Positions 1 through 8,821 of a stretch of 53,718 bases of DNA are shown in pieces. Location of the stretch: positions 1-53,718 of the forward strand of contig JABHZL010000054.1 in the NCBI GenBank assembly GCA_018656645.1. The letters run 5' to 3'. The position numbers and the translations under genes are program-made. The notes under the pieces are model-generated. The model was not told where the DNA came from. It searched no databases and saw only the letters and a list, made by a program, of their open reading frames with translations. Origin of the DNA: Phycisphaerae bacterium (GTDB lineage: Bacteria; Planctomycetota; Phycisphaerae; Phycisphaerales; SM1A02). Position 1 is the stretch's first letter; each line of letters begins with the position of its first letter.

Positions 1-17
1 GTTGATCGCGGGTCAGG

Positions 18-23
18 TACGAT
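18..23 (+). promoter_or_regulatory. -10-like box of miaA, leaderless type
   Basis: TACGAT ends 7 nt before ATG at 31. A transcript starting the usual 6-8 nt after a -10 box would begin at or within one base of the start codon. The -35 region lies outside the window. Weaker than the other examples because the hexamer is less canonical. Confidence 0.4.
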
Positions 24-30
24 GGGTGGA

Positions 31-972
31 ATGCGACCGATCATTCTGATTCTTGGACCAACAGCGGGAGGAAAAACCTCTCTTGCGATTGAATTGGCAA
101 ATTCACTTCCAGATGGAGGTGAATGCGTATGCGCTGATTCAATGCAAATTTATACACAGATGGATATCGGCACTGCAAAACCAACAAAAAATGAACAAGA
201 AGCAGCGCCACACCACCTCTTCGATATGATTGACCCATCAACGCAGGGGTTTACCGTTGATTCATGGCTCACCCTTGCAAACAAAACAATTGAAGAAATT
301 CGAAGCAGAGGAAAATGGCCCATCGTTGTAGGTGGAACGAATCTCTATGTGCAAAGTCTTTTGTTTGGAATGTTTGAAGCACCAAGCGCTGACCCACAAC
401 GCCGCGCTGAACTTGATGAACGAACCAACGATGAACTTCGAGAAATACTCCAATCACTTGACCCAGTAGCAACAACTCGAATTCACATCAACGACAGGCG
501 TAGAACAATTCGTGCCATCGAAGTTTCTGAAATCACGGGCAAGCCAATTTCTGAACAACAATCCCAGTGGAATGGGCAAACACCTCGGGAAGATTCACGG
601 ATCATAGGGCTCGATTGGGCGGTTGGGAAAATCAATCGCAGAATCAACAAACGAGTCAAATTGATGATGGACGAAGGGTTACTTGAAGAAGTCAAATCGC
701 TTCAACATGAACTTTGCCCACAAGCTGCCGAAGCACTCGGGTACAAGCAGTTGCTCGAACATCTCAGGGGTGAATGTGACCTAGAACACGCAGTGGAGAG
801 AATCAAGATTCTCACCCGCAGATATGCAAAAGCACAGCGTACTTGGCTCAAAAAGTTCAAAGTACTCCCAAGAACGCATTTTATTGAAATTAGTGAAAAA
901 CAGCCTCAAGTCATTGCAAAAGAAGCACTTATGCATGCTATTGAGGGCTCTTCTTCTCATAATGACGCTTGA
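31..972 (+). CDS. miaA: tRNA dimethylallyltransferase
   Basis: Transfers a dimethylallyl group from DMAPP to N6 of A37 in tRNAs that read UNN codons; cytosolic. The 313-residue protein has the N-terminal P-loop GPTAGGKTS (residues 9-17), the ADSMQIY substrate motif shortly after it, and GGTNLYVQSLL near residue 105, all in family order and at normal length. An in-frame ATG nine bases upstream (22) is possible, but I choose 31: it gives the usual MiaA N-terminus (a few residues before the P-loop), and a -10-like TACGAT (18-23) ends 7 nt before it, as at other genes of this window. No Shine-Dalgarno is visible. It is followed by topA after 97 bp. Its substrate is a product of the MEP pathway, whose genes ispG and dxs lie nearby. 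Confidence 0.95.
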   Translation: MRPIILILGPTAGGKTSLAIELANSLPDGGECVCADSMQIYTQMDIGTAKPTKNEQEAAPHHLFDMIDPSTQGFTVDSWLTLANKTIEEIRSRGKWPIVVGGTNLYVQSLLFGMFEAPSADPQRRAELDERTNDELREILQSLDPVATTRIHINDRRRTIRAIEVSEITGKPISEQQSQWNGQTPREDSRIIGLDWAVGKINRRINKRVKLMMDEGLLEEVKSLQHELCPQAAEALGYKQLLEHLRGECDLEHAVERIKILTRRYAKAQRTWLKKFKVLPRTHFIEISEKQPQVIAKEALMHAIEGSSSHNDA

Positions 973-1069
973 CAGATCCTGAGAATTCGTTCAAATATCC
1001 CGCCATCGACCCCCATCATGCCGATGGTACGGGCGTACCGCTCCAACTATCCTTTATAGAGAACGAATT

Positions 1070-3703
1070 TTGGCCAAGAAGAAAACAACGAAAAAAAAGA
1101 CCACGAAGAAAAAAACTAAGGTAGTGGATGCCTCTGGTAAGCAACTTGTAATCGTCGAATCCCCTGCCAAAGCAAGAACGATCAATCGTTACCTTGGTGA
1201 TGATTTCGTCGTGACTGCTTCTGTAGGGCACGTTCGCGATTTGCCACCACGTGCACCCAAAGGGGTCAAGCAACCAGTACCCGGTGTTGACCTAGAACAT
1301 GATTTTGCACCGACCTATGAAATTGTCAAGGGCAAAGGAACACTCATCAAAGATCTCAAAAAAGCTGCTAAATCTGCTTCTGCAGTTTGGTTTGCAAGCG
1401 ACCTTGACCGAGAAGGAGAAGCAATCGCGTGGCATCTTGCTGAAGAACTTAAAATTGATCCTGCAAAAGCAAAGCGAGTGATCTTCAACGAAATCACAAA
1501 AAAGAAAATTTCTGAAGCGTTTGAAGCGCCGCATCCAATCAATATGGAGTTTGTAAATGCACAACAAGCAAGGCGAATTCTTGACCGAATCGTTGGATAC
1601 CAAGTTTCCCCTCTACTTTGGAAACGTGTCGCAGGTGGATTGAGCGCGGGCCGCGTGCAATCTGTTGCTGTTCGAATTATTGTCGAGAAAGAAAAACTCA
1701 TCGAAGCACATATTCCTGATGAGACTTGGGATGTCACTGCAAGATTTGCAATGGACCAACAGAATGCAACAAAAGTTGCTCCGTTATGGAAAGCATTTCT
1801 TGAAACAAAAGATGAACGAGGCAAAACTCCAACAAAGAAACGACTCAATGAATTCCTTGCACAACATGGGGGTGTAGAAGGAACGCTCGTCGAACTTGGT
1901 GGTAAACCATTTAAAGTTGGAAGAAAAGCAGATGCACACGATGACCTCTCAAAACATCAAAAAACTTTACAAGATGTTGCCACAGAAGTAGGTCTAGAAA
2001 ACATTCAACTAGTTCTCACCGAGAATCCTGATGGCAAAGGTCCTGCAAAAGATAACATTTCATTGTGTGGCAGTATTGCTAATGGAGTTACATACAAAGT
2101 AAGAAATCTTGCGCACAAAGAAACAACTGTTCGGCCTCCAGCACCTTTTATTACATCTTCATTACAAGCCTCCGCTTCAACTGTACTGGGATTTGGTGCC
2201 AAACGAACAATGCGTGCCGCGCAAGCACTGTACGAGGGCATTCGAATCAAAGGCGAAGGACAAGTTGGATTGATCACATATATGCGTACTGATTCAACAA
2301 ATATCTCTGGCGATGCCATCGCATCTGCACGAAGTTTTATTGATGAATCATACGGTTCTGCTTACCTTCCAGAAAAACCAAACTTTTACGCTTCATCAAA
2401 TAAATCTGCTCAAGAAGCACACGAAGCTATTCGCCCAACTGATTCGCATCGACATCCTGATAATCTTCCTGCAAGTATGGACGAAGATCAACGTCGTTTA
2501 TACCGATTGATTTGGTCTCGCTTTGTCGCATGCCAAATGACGAATGCAAAATGGAACCGAACAGAAATTTTCATGATTCGTGATGACAAGAACACGGGAG
2601 CAATCTTCAAAACTGCCGGCAGAACCCTTGCATTTGATGGTTTTTACAAAGCGAGTGGTGTTCCATCATCAGATTCCGAACAAAATTTACCTGATCTTCA
2701 AGAAAGCGATCCCCTATACCCATTCGATATTGCAACAAAGCAAGTTTTTTCATCTCCTCCATCGAGATACAGTGAAGCTTCTTTAATTAAAGAGCTCGAG
2801 AAACAAGGGATTGGTCGACCATCAACGTATGCATCAATTATTGATGTCATCCAACGTAGAAACTACGTTGAAAAAATCGATCGATCATTTTGGCCAACAG
2901 ATCTCGGAGTTGTTGTGACCGAGAAATTAATTGAAGCATTTCCAATTTTGATGGGCGTTGAATACACAAGATCTCTAGAAGAAAGACTTGACACCATTGC
3001 CGAAGGTGATATTGGTTGGGTCGAAATGCTCCACGATTTTTACGGACGTTTTAGTGCTCGTTTAGAAACAGCATACGAAGAAATGTCGCACGCGAAGGCT
3101 GCGATGGAACCAGCCATCTATAAGTGTCCAGAGTGTGGAAGCCAAACCGCATATCGGTTTGGAAAAAACGGGCGGTTCCTCACGTGCGGCGCTTACCCAG
3201 ATTGTAAATATGCCGCACCGATCGATCGAAAGGGAAGACCAACACTACCAGAGCGTGTAGATGTTGCGTGCCCAGAAGATGGATCAGCAATGGAAAAACG
3301 AATTGGACGCTTTGGTCCATTCTTGGCATCCGTCAATTACCCAGATATTAAAACATGTGTAAACCTTGATAAAAAAGGTGGCATCAAATATCCAACCCCA
3401 CCGCCTCTTCAAGTCGATTCACTAAGTTGTGAAAAATGTGAAAAATCGATGTACCTCCGACGCGGGAAAAAAGGACCTTGGCTTGGCTGTTCAACTTTTC
3501 CAAAGTGCAAGGGACGCATGGGCTGGAAATCGCTAGAAGAAACTGTACAAAGTGAACTTGAAGCGGCACTAGAATTGCATGAACAAGAACACCCTCAAGT
3601 TATTATCAAACAAATGGATGGCACTGAAATACCAGAGGGCACACCTGTCACGGATCTCCTTCTTCCGGGTAGTGTTGCTGAACTTGAATTGTTTGAAGCT
3701 TAA
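1070..3703 (+). CDS. topA: DNA topoisomerase I (type IA)
   Basis: Relaxes negatively supercoiled DNA through a transient 5'-phosphotyrosine link. The 877-residue protein begins with a TTG codon and a lysine/threonine-rich tail (residues 3-17), followed by the Toprim domain: VESPAKA near residue 29 and the acidic SDLDREGEAIAWHL motif near 115. The active-site tyrosine is Tyr404 in LITYMRTDST. The C-terminus carries zinc-ribbon modules. The first (CPEC...C...C) and third (CEKC...C...C) keep four cysteines, while the middle one (CPEDG...) has lost most of them. No ATG lies between the upstream stop region and the Toprim core, so TTG is the best start; a TATAGA box lies 9 nt before it. Independent of miaA upstream by spacing. 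Confidence 0.96.
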   Translation: MAKKKTTKKKTTKKKTKVVDASGKQLVIVESPAKARTINRYLGDDFVVTASVGHVRDLPPRAPKGVKQPVPGVDLEHDFAPTYEIVKGKGTLIKDLKKAAKSASAVWFASDLDREGEAIAWHLAEELKIDPAKAKRVIFNEITKKKISEAFEAPHPINMEFVNAQQARRILDRIVGYQVSPLLWKRVAGGLSAGRVQSVAVRIIVEKEKLIEAHIPDETWDVTARFAMDQQNATKVAPLWKAFLETKDERGKTPTKKRLNEFLAQHGGVEGTLVELGGKPFKVGRKADAHDDLSKHQKTLQDVATEVGLENIQLVLTENPDGKGPAKDNISLCGSIANGVTYKVRNLAHKETTVRPPAPFITSSLQASASTVLGFGAKRTMRAAQALYEGIRIKGEGQVGLITYMRTDSTNISGDAIASARSFIDESYGSAYLPEKPNFYASSNKSAQEAHEAIRPTDSHRHPDNLPASMDEDQRRLYRLIWSRFVACQMTNAKWNRTEIFMIRDDKNTGAIFKTAGRTLAFDGFYKASGVPSSDSEQNLPDLQESDPLYPFDIATKQVFSSPPSRYSEASLIKELEKQGIGRPSTYASIIDVIQRRNYVEKIDRSFWPTDLGVVVTEKLIEAFPILMGVEYTRSLEERLDTIAEGDIGWVEMLHDFYGRFSARLETAYEEMSHAKAAMEPAIYKCPECGSQTAYRFGKNGRFLTCGAYPDCKYAAPIDRKGRPTLPERVDVACPEDGSAMEKRIGRFGPFLASVNYPDIKTCVNLDKKGGIKYPTPPPLQVDSLSCEKCEKSMYLRRGKKGPWLGCSTFPKCKGRMGWKSLEETVQSELEAALELHEQEHPQVIIKQMDGTEIPEGTPVTDLLLPGSVAELELFEA

Positions 3704-3727
3704 TCTTCACACTTTCTACTTGCAGCG

Positions 3728-3733
3728 TAGAAT
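3728..3733 (+). promoter_or_regulatory. -10 box of ispG, leaderless type
   Basis: TAGAAT ends exactly 6 nt before the GTG start at 3740. A TTCACA hexamer 16 bp upstream is a good -35 (five of six matches to TTGACA). No Shine-Dalgarno is present, so the transcript is predicted to begin at the start codon. Confidence 0.6.
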
Positions 3734-3739
3734 GTCTGT

Positions 3740-4927
3740 GTGAATCAAAAAAACACGAGACAAATTCAAGTAGGCGATGTCACTATTGGTGGCGGTGCTC
3801 CTGTCTCAATCCAATCAATGACTTCGGGATACACCTACGAAATTGACGCATGTATTGCTGAAATACATCGACTTCAAGCGGCTGGTGCGGACATTGTGCG
3901 AGTTGCAGTTCCACAAAAATCAGATACTGCAGCACTACCGGAAATCCTCAACCAAGTAACAGTTCCTATCGTTGCAGACGTACACTTTCATTACAAGCGT
4001 GCGCTTGAATCAATCTCTGCTGGCGTTCATAAAATTCGACTAAATCCAGGAAACATAGATGATGAATCGCAAGTTTGCGAAGTCATTGATGCGTGCAAAG
4101 ATGCTGGAATCCCTATACGAGTTGGTGTCAACGAAGGGTCAGTCGTCGAACGGAAGGACAAACAGAAAAGACAAAAAGAACTTGCATCATTTTTTGCTGA
4201 CCGCCACCAAGGACATCTTCTAGCGATGATGATTGTAAAACTTGAAGAATACATCGAACTATTTGAAAAGCAGAATTTTCACGACATTTGCCTCAGTGCA
4301 AAACTTATGGATGCACGATTAGTTATTGATATCTACGAAGAAATTTCTAAACGTTTTGATTACCCCTTGCACCTCGGGGTCACCCATGCTGGTCCAAGAG
4401 AAACTGGCGCAATCCGTTCGATCTCAGCACTTGGCTCGCTTCTTTCTTCTGGAATTGGTGACACCATTCGAATTAGTTATGCGAGCGATCCTGTCTTCGA
4501 AGTTGAAGATGCTGTCGAATTACTGAACTGCCTTCATCTCAGAGAGCGAGTTGGTGCTGAATTGATTGCATGTCCAAGTTGTGGAAGAATCCAAGTCGAT
4601 TTATTTACACTCGTAGAAGATGTAAGAAAACAACTAGAAAAAGACATCGTACTTCCACTCAAAGTTGCTGTCATGGGATGTGTTGTGAACGGCCCCGGGG
4701 AAGCAGAAGGCGCGGATGTTGCTGTTTTTGCTGGCGATCGCAGAGGTATTATCTATGTGCAAGGTGAAAAAGTTGCAAACGTCAGTGAAGATGAAATTCT
4801 AAAACGGCTACTTGTTGAGTGCAACGCTTTGCAAACACGAGTTCGTAACGGTGAAACGAAACTTGGCGAAAAGACAATTGCAATTACTCCCCCTTCTGAA
4901 TTAACCGTAGAGGGGGAAGCGCATTGA
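3740..4927 (+). CDS. ispG: 4-hydroxy-3-methylbut-2-enyl diphosphate synthase
   Basis: Penultimate MEP-pathway enzyme: reductively opens the cyclic diphosphate MEcPP to HMBPP using a [4Fe-4S] cluster and an external electron donor. The 395-residue protein has the N-terminal TIM-barrel opening (SIQSMTSGYT, then ADIVRVAVP), the ADVHFHYKRAL motif, and the C-terminal cluster ligands Cys278 and Cys281 (CPSCGR) and Cys314 (GCVVNGPGE). This is the two-domain bacterial form without the plant-type insert. Start is GTG; an ATG eight bases upstream runs into a stop at once. Its last bases overlap the TTG start of the pilin-like gene by four bases (TTGA), so the two are probably co-translated although functionally unrelated. 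dxs and a prenyl synthase lie 3-5 kb downstream. Confidence 0.96.
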   Translation: MNQKNTRQIQVGDVTIGGGAPVSIQSMTSGYTYEIDACIAEIHRLQAAGADIVRVAVPQKSDTAALPEILNQVTVPIVADVHFHYKRALESISAGVHKIRLNPGNIDDESQVCEVIDACKDAGIPIRVGVNEGSVVERKDKQKRQKELASFFADRHQGHLLAMMIVKLEEYIELFEKQNFHDICLSAKLMDARLVIDIYEEISKRFDYPLHLGVTHAGPRETGAIRSISALGSLLSSGIGDTIRISYASDPVFEVEDAVELLNCLHLRERVGAELIACPSCGRIQVDLFTLVEDVRKQLEKDIVLPLKVAVMGCVVNGPGEAEGADVAVFAGDRRGIIYVQGEKVANVSEDEILKRLLVECNALQTRVRNGETKLGEKTIAITPPSELTVEGEAH

Positions 4928-5838
4928 AAAAATTCAGAACATTTGGTTTTACACTTGTCGAAATTCTTGTTGTGCTTGTCGTGATAGCAGTTCTTATTGG
5001 TCTACTTTTCCCTGCACTAAAAGGAAGTATTGCAAGAGCAAAGAAAACAACTGAACTCAATGCAATCAGGCAAGTTGGTGGGGCGTGGGCAATGTATTCC
5101 ATAGCAAACCTTGATCGATTAATGCCCGGACATCTCACAACGAGAATTCAAGAACGTTGGGATGTTGCATGGGCATATCCAGATGAATCGCTCGTTCCTC
5201 CAGCTCCTTTTTATCAAGAAGACGATCCAAACATTGCAGGTCCATATCCATGGCGGCTTCTTGATCGACTGAACTATCGGTGGGAAACATTGATTGATTA
5301 TAAAAACCCAGCGTGGAATGCGATGCAAGTTGTTGAACATGCTGAAGAAATAGCAACGCAACCAGCATTTGGATACAACGGTTATTATCTCGGTGGTTTT
5401 TGGGAAACAGATGGTCACTTTCATGAACCAAAACTAAAATTTTCCAAAGCATTGCTTCAACATGGTCAAGTAGAGAATGTAGTTGCCCGAGTAGCAAGTC
5501 AAATTACTACACCCACGAATATGATCGTGTTTTGCAGTAGTTTTCATGCACAACCCGGAGAACACCGCAATTTACTCGATGATATTGATGGATCTTACCT
5601 CGCTGTTCCACGTATTCTTGCAAACGTGGTGCAGTGGGAACCACGTGAGAATGGTGTCGAAGCATTTGTTGATACAAGTCCCCCTCTTGGCCGTTACAAC
5701 GGACTACCTGCAATTTTCTTTGCTGATGGACATGTTGATGACGTTCAGATGTACGACCTCGCAGATCAAAGAATGTGGATTCCTAAAGCACGAGATATGG
5801 GGAACACGCCCGCACATGATTTTTCACACAGTGAGTAA
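4924..5838 (+). CDS. Prepilin-like (type II pseudopilin) H-X9-DG protein
   Basis: Surface or periplasmic pilin-like protein of 304 residues. Residues 1-30 form a class III signal: a short basic leader, then FGFTLVEILVVLVVIAVLIG with the Glu at +5 and a hydrophobic helix, as recognised by prepilin peptidase. The body has no catalytic motif I recognise. Near the C-terminus FADGHVDDVQ matches the H-X9-DG type ending of the large planctomycete families of prepilin-like proteins (DUF1559 relatives), whose function is unknown. The TTG start overlaps the ispG stop (TTGA) and a purine-rich GAGGGGGAAG lies 6-15 bases upstream. Tail-to-tail with the TraB gene, 22 bp apart. Confidence 0.85.
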   Translation: MKKFRTFGFTLVEILVVLVVIAVLIGLLFPALKGSIARAKKTTELNAIRQVGGAWAMYSIANLDRLMPGHLTTRIQERWDVAWAYPDESLVPPAPFYQEDDPNIAGPYPWRLLDRLNYRWETLIDYKNPAWNAMQVVEHAEEIATQPAFGYNGYYLGGFWETDGHFHEPKLKFSKALLQHGQVENVVARVASQITTPTNMIVFCSSFHAQPGEHRNLLDDIDGSYLAVPRILANVVQWEPRENGVEAFVDTSPPLGRYNGLPAIFFADGHVDDVQMYDLADQRMWIPKARDMGNTPAHDFSHSE

Positions 5839-5860
5839 ATAACAACGATGCGAAAGGTTG

Positions 5861-7153
5861 TCACTGTTCTGATGAGTTTTTTTCAACCTCTTGCGCTTTG
5901 TACATCTGATATTTGAGCATAAATCGCATTCGAGTCATATCGCTTGCATCAAGCAACGATTCTCTAGGATCGACGCTCATCGAAGAGAACCACTTGTCTT
6001 CTACAGGTGTATATCCAAACAATTTTTCCATTCTTTGTGCTAGGTCAACCATGTGACCCGCTCCGTAGAGTATTCCAATAGATGAAACATCTTCTGCAGA
6101 ATCTAATACTGCCGCAAGGTCTGAAAGAACTTCCGTGTTTCGGTCAACAATAATGACTTTGAGGAGTTCTGGTTCTATTCCTTGCATGAGTTGAGTATCA
6201 GCCATCGACAAGACCTCGATCATCAGCAACCGAGCTGTTGCCGATACACCACCACCAGAAAGTGCATCAAGGAGAGGAATAACCTGCATCATGCTGTTTG
6301 CAATTTTTGCAGCAAAAGATGCACCAGTGATTGTGTCTAACAACGCGGTGTCCGCCCCGCCATCCTCCAATTTTTGTTCAACTTCGTCGATCGTCAAATC
6401 GCTCACAAACCAATTTGGTTCTTCGTATGGCAGCATATCAAGTTGGAATGCAAGACCAAGTGAATCGGCCATAGTTTGTTGAATATTATCACTAGGTTTT
6501 TCAGTTTCTTTTTCGATGTCTTCTTCAGTAAACTCTTCATCAAAAGATGCAATCTCAACCGTTCTCGTTTCGATCAGGTCAGCGGCTTCTCCTTCTCCGC
6601 CTTTCTTTCCATCTAAACCAAAACTTGTAAAGGTTATTGTTCCCAACTCTTCATCTGAATCAATAACAATTGGGTTTTCCCAAGCATCAACTGAAACATC
6701 ATCTAACCAACCCGAAAGACGACGATCCAAAATGGACGCATCGGTTATCACATCATCCATTGTCATTGGCAACAATTCAATTTCTTTTGCTGCTGCTCCT
6801 GCGGAATCTGCAACAAAAACCAAAGATTTTTTTGTTGTTTCAATTCTTTCTTCAGGTGTATCTCCCATAGGTGGGCGAGAACCACTTGGACGGACAGATT
6901 CATAAAGCACCACGTCTAAACTTTCAAGCAATGATGCAACTTGTTCGTAAAAAGATTCGTCTGCTATATGCGCAACTCCAACGAGCCAAACATCTGGGCG
7001 CCCTTCTGCAGCATAGCGGCGAGAAACTACTTCCAACGAAACAATATTGTCTCCGTTTACTCTTCGTGTCCATTGTTGTGCTGGTTCTGCCACAACAGGC
7101 TTGTCATCAAATAACACTGTTGTTGCAAGTGCAAGTGTACAAAACAAGATCAT
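5861..7153 (-). CDS. TraB/GumN family protein
   Basis: A 430-residue protein with a short hydrophobic N-terminus that looks like a signal peptide or anchor (ILFCTLALATTVLF). The TraB/GumN fold is suggested by VWLVGVAHIADESFYEQV (about residues 55-72), VVLYESVRP just after it, and the C-terminal ILYGAGHMVDLAQRM near 375. Family members include the plasmid TraB pheromone-shutdown protein, GumN and Tiki-like proteases; the conserved His and Glu residues may bind metal, but the bacterial role is mostly unknown. An acidic stretch (about residues 165-225, including EEFTEEDIEKETEKP) separates the two conserved parts. Its ATG overlaps the stop of the ExbB-like gene (ATGA), so the two are translationally coupled. 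Confidence 0.8.
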   Translation of the reverse strand: MILFCTLALATTVLFDDKPVVAEPAQQWTRRVNGDNIVSLEVVSRRYAAEGRPDVWLVGVAHIADESFYEQVASLLESLDVVLYESVRPSGSRPPMGDTPEERIETTKKSLVFVADSAGAAAKEIELLPMTMDDVITDASILDRRLSGWLDDVSVDAWENPIVIDSDEELGTITFTSFGLDGKKGGEGEAADLIETRTVEIASFDEEFTEEDIEKETEKPSDNIQQTMADSLGLAFQLDMLPYEEPNWFVSDLTIDEVEQKLEDGGADTALLDTITGASFAAKIANSMMQVIPLLDALSGGGVSATARLLMIEVLSMADTQLMQGIEPELLKVIIVDRNTEVLSDLAAVLDSAEDVSSIGILYGAGHMVDLAQRMEKLFGYTPVEDKWFSSMSVDPRESLLDASDMTRMRFMLKYQMYKAQEVEKNSSEQ

Positions 7154-7797
7154 GATTCATTTCCTTTCTTGGAGTTCACCTCTTCATGAGAAATTCCCTG
7201 CTGAGCTGCAGCAATAATCATCTCAAGTCGACCAATTGTTTGGGAGGCCCACCCTCGAAAAAGCATATAAGGGAATAGAGTCACCAACGCAACGATCAAG
7301 CCAAGTGCTGTGGTCAGTAGTGCTGCTGCGATGCCCCCAGCAACATCGGATGGATCGGTGAGTGTTGCTTGGTCACCGAGCAATCGAAATGACGCAATAA
7401 TTCCCATCACAGTACCGAGAATACCAAGAAGCGGAGCGGCAGTGATAATTGTCGATAAAGCAACCATGAAACGATCTAGCCTAGGTCGTTGCCGCTCGAC
7501 TGCTTCAAGTGCAACTGCATCGCTTGCACCTTGAGAAATCAAAGCATTTGCAACTTCACCGTAAGGAGAACCATCTCTTCGAGTTAGTTTCCTCACAGTT
7601 TCTTTATCACCCGATCGAAAAGCAATATTCATTTTTTCCAACCGGCGTAAATTTCCCCGCCCGCCCATCAACAACCAAAACCAAACGCGTTCAAGAATCA
7701 AGGTCAAACTAATGACGCTCAATACAAAGAGTGGAATCATGACGATTCCACCACGATTGATCAATGAAGTCAGATCATCAATTCCAGTATCTACCAT
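7150..7797 (-). CDS. MotA/TolQ/ExbB proton channel family protein
   Basis: Inner-membrane proton channel subunit of the ExbB/TolQ type, 215 residues, usually the pentamer that powers an ExbD/TolR rod. Three membrane segments are visible: GGIVMIPLFVLSVISLTLIL (about 13-32), STIITAAPLLGILGTVMGII (about 120-139) and AAALLTTALGLIVALVTLF (about 160-178). LLGILGTVMGII is the family signature. The open frame extends 27 codons further, but ATG 7797 is preceded by TATACT ending 6 nt before it and gives the normal short N-terminus; the extension would also run through the 33-bp repeat. There is no ExbD/TolR gene beside it; instead it is coupled to a TraB/GumN gene. Confidence 0.88.
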   Translation of the reverse strand: MVDTGIDDLTSLINRGGIVMIPLFVLSVISLTLILERVWFWLLMGGRGNLRRLEKMNIAFRSGDKETVRKLTRRDGSPYGEVANALISQGASDAVALEAVERQRPRLDRFMVALSTIITAAPLLGILGTVMGIIASFRLLGDQATLTDPSDVAGGIAAALLTTALGLIVALVTLFPYMLFRGWASQTIGRLEMIIAAAQQGISHEEVNSKKGNES

Positions 7798-7803
7798 ACG
7801 TAG

Positions 7804-7809
7804 AGTATA
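7804..7809 (-). promoter_or_regulatory. -10 box of the exbB-like gene, leaderless type
   Basis: On the minus strand TATACT is followed by six bases (CTACGT) and then ATG at 7797. No Shine-Dalgarno sequence precedes the ATG. I see no good -35; the GTACC-T-GGTAC palindrome of the intergenic repeat sits just upstream of that region. Confidence 0.6.
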
Positions 7810-7829
7810 TGTTGTGATTTTCAATAGAT

Positions 7830-7886
7830 GTACCTGGTACGAGACCAAGTACAACGCCGAGTCCAAGACCAAGTACAACGTCGGGT
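7830..7886. repeat. Intergenic repeat, palindrome plus two 20-bp units
   Basis: The divergent exbB/prenyl-synthase spacer holds GTACCTGGTAC (7830-7840, a perfect 5-bp palindrome around one base), then GACCAAGTACAACGCCGAGT (7843-7862) and GACCAAGTACAACGTCGGGT (7867-7886). The two 20-mers differ at 2 positions and have a 24-bp period. The palindrome plus the first unit reappears between kefB and tauE at 44709-44741. Confidence 0.75.
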
Positions 7887-7894
7887 GCAGCGTG

Positions 7895-7900
7895 TAAAAT
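7895..7900 (+). promoter_or_regulatory. -10 box of the prenyl synthase gene, leaderless type
   Basis: TAAAAT ends exactly 6 nt before GTG at 7907, with no Shine-Dalgarno. The second unit of the intergenic repeat ends 8 bp upstream and would occupy the -20 to -35 zone of this promoter. Confidence 0.6.
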
Positions 7901-7906
7901 CTAATT

Positions 7907-8800
7907 GTGAAACCTCAATCAACAGAAAAACCACCAGACCAGGTCGAAAAGGCTGCTTTTATGGTCGAGCCAGAACTTGCTCGAAGAATCAAGGTTGCGC
8001 AACTCCCGAAAAACTTAGAAAGCGCTGCCCTCTACGCTGTGAGTGGTGGAGGAAAACGTGTCAGACCCGCCCTCGCGCTTCTTTGCTGCGAAGCTGTCGG
8101 AGGGTCATGGAACGATGCCATGGGCGCTGCAATTGCTGTCGAATACATCCACTGTTTTAGCCTAGTACACGACGATCTACCGTGTATTGACAATGATGAT
8201 CTGCGAAGAGGAAAACCCACTCTTCATATCCACACAAATGAAGCGATGGCTGTGCTCGCCGGAGACTTGCTCCTCCCCCTCGCCATGCAGCAGATTTCCC
8301 AAGGTTCACTCTCTCCAGATCTTGAAACACAACTGTGCCAGACACTCTCCAAAGCAACTGTCGACATGGTTGGTGGGCAAGTCTACGACACACTTGGTGG
8401 ATTACCTGAGCACTTCGATGATCTTAAGGGACTAGAGAGTATTCATCGAAATAAAACTGGATCGCTCATACATGGTGCATGCAAAATGGGCGCGCTCTGT
8501 GGAAACGCATCTGTAGATCAACTTCAAGCAATTGACACATTTGGGCATTCCATAGGGTTGATGTTCCAAATCGTTGACGATCTCATCGATCTTCACAGCC
8601 CTACCCACCATGTTGGAAAAGCAACTGGGAAAGATGCTGCCGCAGGAAAAACAACATATCCCGGCGTGCTTGGCGTAGAAAAATCCAAAGAAACGATTGA
8701 AAAACTAAAAAAACAAGCTGAAACTGCACTAGAACCGCTAGGAAATGCAGGAAAGACTTTACAAACTTTCAATGTTTGGATGGCTTGCCGCACAAGATGA
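7907..8800 (+). CDS. ispA: Polyprenyl diphosphate synthase (FPP/GGPP type)
   Basis: Condenses DMAPP/allylic diphosphates with IPP to short-chain (C15 or C20) prenyl diphosphates, the precursors of quinone tails, undecaprenyl carriers and carotenoids or hopanoids. The 297-residue protein shows GGGKRVRPALALL (about 46-58), the first aspartate-rich motif DDLPCIDNDDLRRGKPTLH (about 89-107) and the second, FQIVDDLIDLH, near 222. The two-residue insertion in the first motif (DDxxxxD) is typical of bacterial FPP synthases, which is why I use ispA; GGPP synthase (crtE/idsA) is an alternative that sequence alone does not settle. Starts with GTG, leaderless by the promoter position. dxs follows 21 bp downstream. 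Confidence 0.92.
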   Translation: MKPQSTEKPPDQVEKAAFMVEPELARRIKVAQLPKNLESAALYAVSGGGKRVRPALALLCCEAVGGSWNDAMGAAIAVEYIHCFSLVHDDLPCIDNDDLRRGKPTLHIHTNEAMAVLAGDLLLPLAMQQISQGSLSPDLETQLCQTLSKATVDMVGGQVYDTLGGLPEHFDDLKGLESIHRNKTGSLIHGACKMGALCGNASVDQLQAIDTFGHSIGLMFQIVDDLIDLHSPTHHVGKATGKDAAAGKTTYPGVLGVEKSKETIEKLKKQAETALEPLGNAGKTLQTFNVWMACRTR

Positions 8801-8803
8801 TCG

Positions 8804-8809
8804 TACAAT
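8804..8809 (+). promoter_or_regulatory. Possible internal -10 box before dxs
   Basis: TACAAT lies between the prenyl-synthase stop and dxs and ends 12 nt before ATG 8822. It would give a leader of about five bases with no Shine-Dalgarno site. It may supplement read-through from the upstream promoter. Confidence 0.4.
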
Positions 8810-8821
8810 ACACCCCTTGGC

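Noticed and set aside
7828-8160. Open frame starting MYLVRDQVQRRVQ in the divergent spacer
   Set aside because: It runs through the repeat and then overlaps the well-supported prenyl synthase in another frame. Its repetitive start only reflects the 24-bp repeat.
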